From a virus, in the IMG/VR virus record IMGVR_UViG_3300009550_000041, positions 1 to 31,108 of that record: a DNA stretch of 31,108 bases; one strand, 5' to 3'. The position numbers and the translations under genes were made by a program. Positions 30,231-31,108 of this stretch are shown piece after piece (the stretch's first letter is position 1; every line of letters begins with the position of its first letter). The notes under the pieces are model-generated. The model saw only the letters and a list, made by a program, of their open reading frames with translations, was not told the DNA's origin and did not search any database.

Positions 30231-30692
30231 ATGCCATGTTCAGATGCAGGAGCCTACGATTACTTAAACGACCACAGGACTCAAAGACAGTTAAATGAAA
30301 ACGAAGCTCTTAGAAAAGAAGTTTTAAGACTTGAAAAACGATTAGAAGAATCTAAAACTGAAAAAGAATTAAAGCTTGAAGCAGAACTTCAAACTGCAAA
30401 AATAGCAGCTAAAGATTTCGCACAAAGATTAAATAAGACAACAGAGCTTTTATGTAATGCAACCTTTATATTATTCGAAGAAGGATATTTGCACAGAAAT
30501 TCAAAACTTCAAGAGTGGTTTAACAATCATACCGAAGAAGACGCTAAAAGAATGAAAACCGATTTAGATAAAATAATGAAACGTAAAAACGGTACTATTC
30601 AAAGCCTTATTAAATGGTACGAAACCCTAGATGCAAAAGAGCAATGGGTATTTGAAACTCATAAAAATTTCAAAGGATATAAATTAAACTAA
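30231..30692 (+). CDS. Coiled-coil protein, unknown
   Basis: 153 residues. It begins MPCSDAGAYDYLNDHRTQRQ, a start I have seen in other phage proteins of unknown role, followed by a heptad-like helix (about 22-62, LNENEALRKEVLRLEKRLEE) and a C-terminal region with LLCNATFILFEEGYLHRNSK and a DAKRMKTDLDKIM helix. No enzyme motif. It belongs to the operon behind the third early promoter. Confidence 0.65.
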   Translation: MPCSDAGAYDYLNDHRTQRQLNENEALRKEVLRLEKRLEESKTEKELKLEAELQTAKIAAKDFAQRLNKTTELLCNATFILFEEGYLHRNSKLQEWFNNHTEEDAKRMKTDLDKIMKRKNGTIQSLIKWYETLDAKEQWVFETHKNFKGYKLN

Positions 30693-30693
30693 A

Positions 30694-30894
30694 ATGGAAA
30701 TAACATTAAACAGAAAACACACAATAGACCAGATAGAATGGGTAACAACTGAATTCGAATGGCCTGAAGTAATGAGAAAAGAATGGGTTTCTTTTTTAAG
30801 AAGTAAAAAAGTTCATGAATTAAAAGATTTAAAAAGTTTACCTATGGAAGAATTAAACGAAATATACGGAGAAGCATATTCTCTATTAACATAA
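30694..30894 (+). CDS. Small unknown protein
   Basis: 66 residues, starting 1 base after the preceding stop. Charged and tryptophan-containing (IEWVTTEFEWPEVMRKEWVS), then a short helical end (SLPMEELNEIYGEAYSLLT). No membrane segment and no family that I recognise. Confidence 0.58.
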   Translation: MEITLNRKHTIDQIEWVTTEFEWPEVMRKEWVSFLRSKKVHELKDLKSLPMEELNEIYGEAYSLLT

Positions 30895-30907
30895 AAACAA
30901 AATAAAA

Positions 30908-31102
30908 ATGAAAAATATTTTAGAATACAAATTAAGTAGAATGGTACAACTGGTCGCTTTATTTAGTCTTCCAATAATTATATACGGCGAATGGATCGAA
31001 CCTTACAGCCTTGAAAACAACATTTGGATAGGAATTAATGGAGCAGTATGGTTACACTTTTTAGACCGAGCACGAAATGGTCTACCATCTAAAAAAGTTT
31101 AA
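30908..31102 (+). CDS. Small membrane protein
   Basis: 64 residues. One clear hydrophobic helix at about 11-27 (MVQLVALFSLPIIIYGEW) and a weaker one at about 38-52 (NIWIGINGAVWLHFL), with a basic end (RARNGLPSKKV). It has the A-rich leader AAAACAAAATAAAA and is the last gene of the small operon before the window ends. Confidence 0.58.
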   Translation: MKNILEYKLSRMVQLVALFSLPIIIYGEWIEPYSLENNIWIGINGAVWLHFLDRARNGLPSKKV

Positions 31103-31108
31103 AAATAA

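Overview
The window is part of the genome of a T4-like myovirus (contractile-tailed Caudoviricetes). By eye the DNA is AT-rich. Most start codons are preceded by A-rich leaders with no purine-rich Shine-Dalgarno sequence, which is typical of Bacteroidota. The presumed early promoters carry a box close to the Bacteroidota -7 element (TAnnTTTG). I therefore infer a Bacteroidota host, probably a flavobacterium-like one; no host sequence is present to prove it. I saw no tRNA, CRISPR array, integrase or insertion sequence.

Layout. Bases 1-1795 hold a partial gene, a terminator, a gp55-like late sigma factor, a gp4-like head completion protein and an unknown conserved-looking protein. Bases 1835-8783 are the head module: portal (gp20), a small acidic core-like protein, a prohead protease (gp21) fused to a long coiled-coil scaffold-like region, a small membrane protein, the major capsid protein (gp23) and a coiled-coil protein. 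A glycosyltransferase (8795-9406) and a minus-strand gene (9408-9899) close this part. Bases 9995-15411 are an early/replication island: small membrane and unknown proteins, the clamp loader large subunit (gp44), a probable small subunit (gp62-like), an RNase H/FEN-type nuclease and an unknown protein. Bases 15431-29074 are the packaging and tail module: a holin-like protein, a gp14-like neck domain fused to extra beta-rich domains, small and large terminase (gp16, gp17), sheath (gp18), tube (gp19), a ribbon-helix-helix-like protein, a gp26-like tail assembly protein with an apparent +1 frameshift extension, and a 1450-residue tape measure protein. Bases 29120-31102 are small accessory genes, mostly behind another presumed early promoter.

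Control. A GATATATA-type box lies about 16-32 bases before nearly every head, packaging and tail transcription unit. It is the obvious candidate for the late promoter read by the gp55-like sigma encoded at the left end. A different promoter of about 43 bp, almost identical in three places (9931, 10581, 29648), precedes the membrane and accessory genes. Five clear hairpins separate late units.

Most notable points: (1) a +1 frameshift site at the end of the gp26-like gene, with the same layout as the release factor 2 site (GGAGAG, 3 nt, CTT, stop), joining it to a tail-chaperone-like extension just before the tape measure gene; (2) a protease-scaffold fusion with a good internal start, recalling the nested lambda C/Nu3 pair; (3) the late and early promoter families; (4) a neck protein fused to a lectin-like domain; (5) a very long tape measure protein with six repeated modules.
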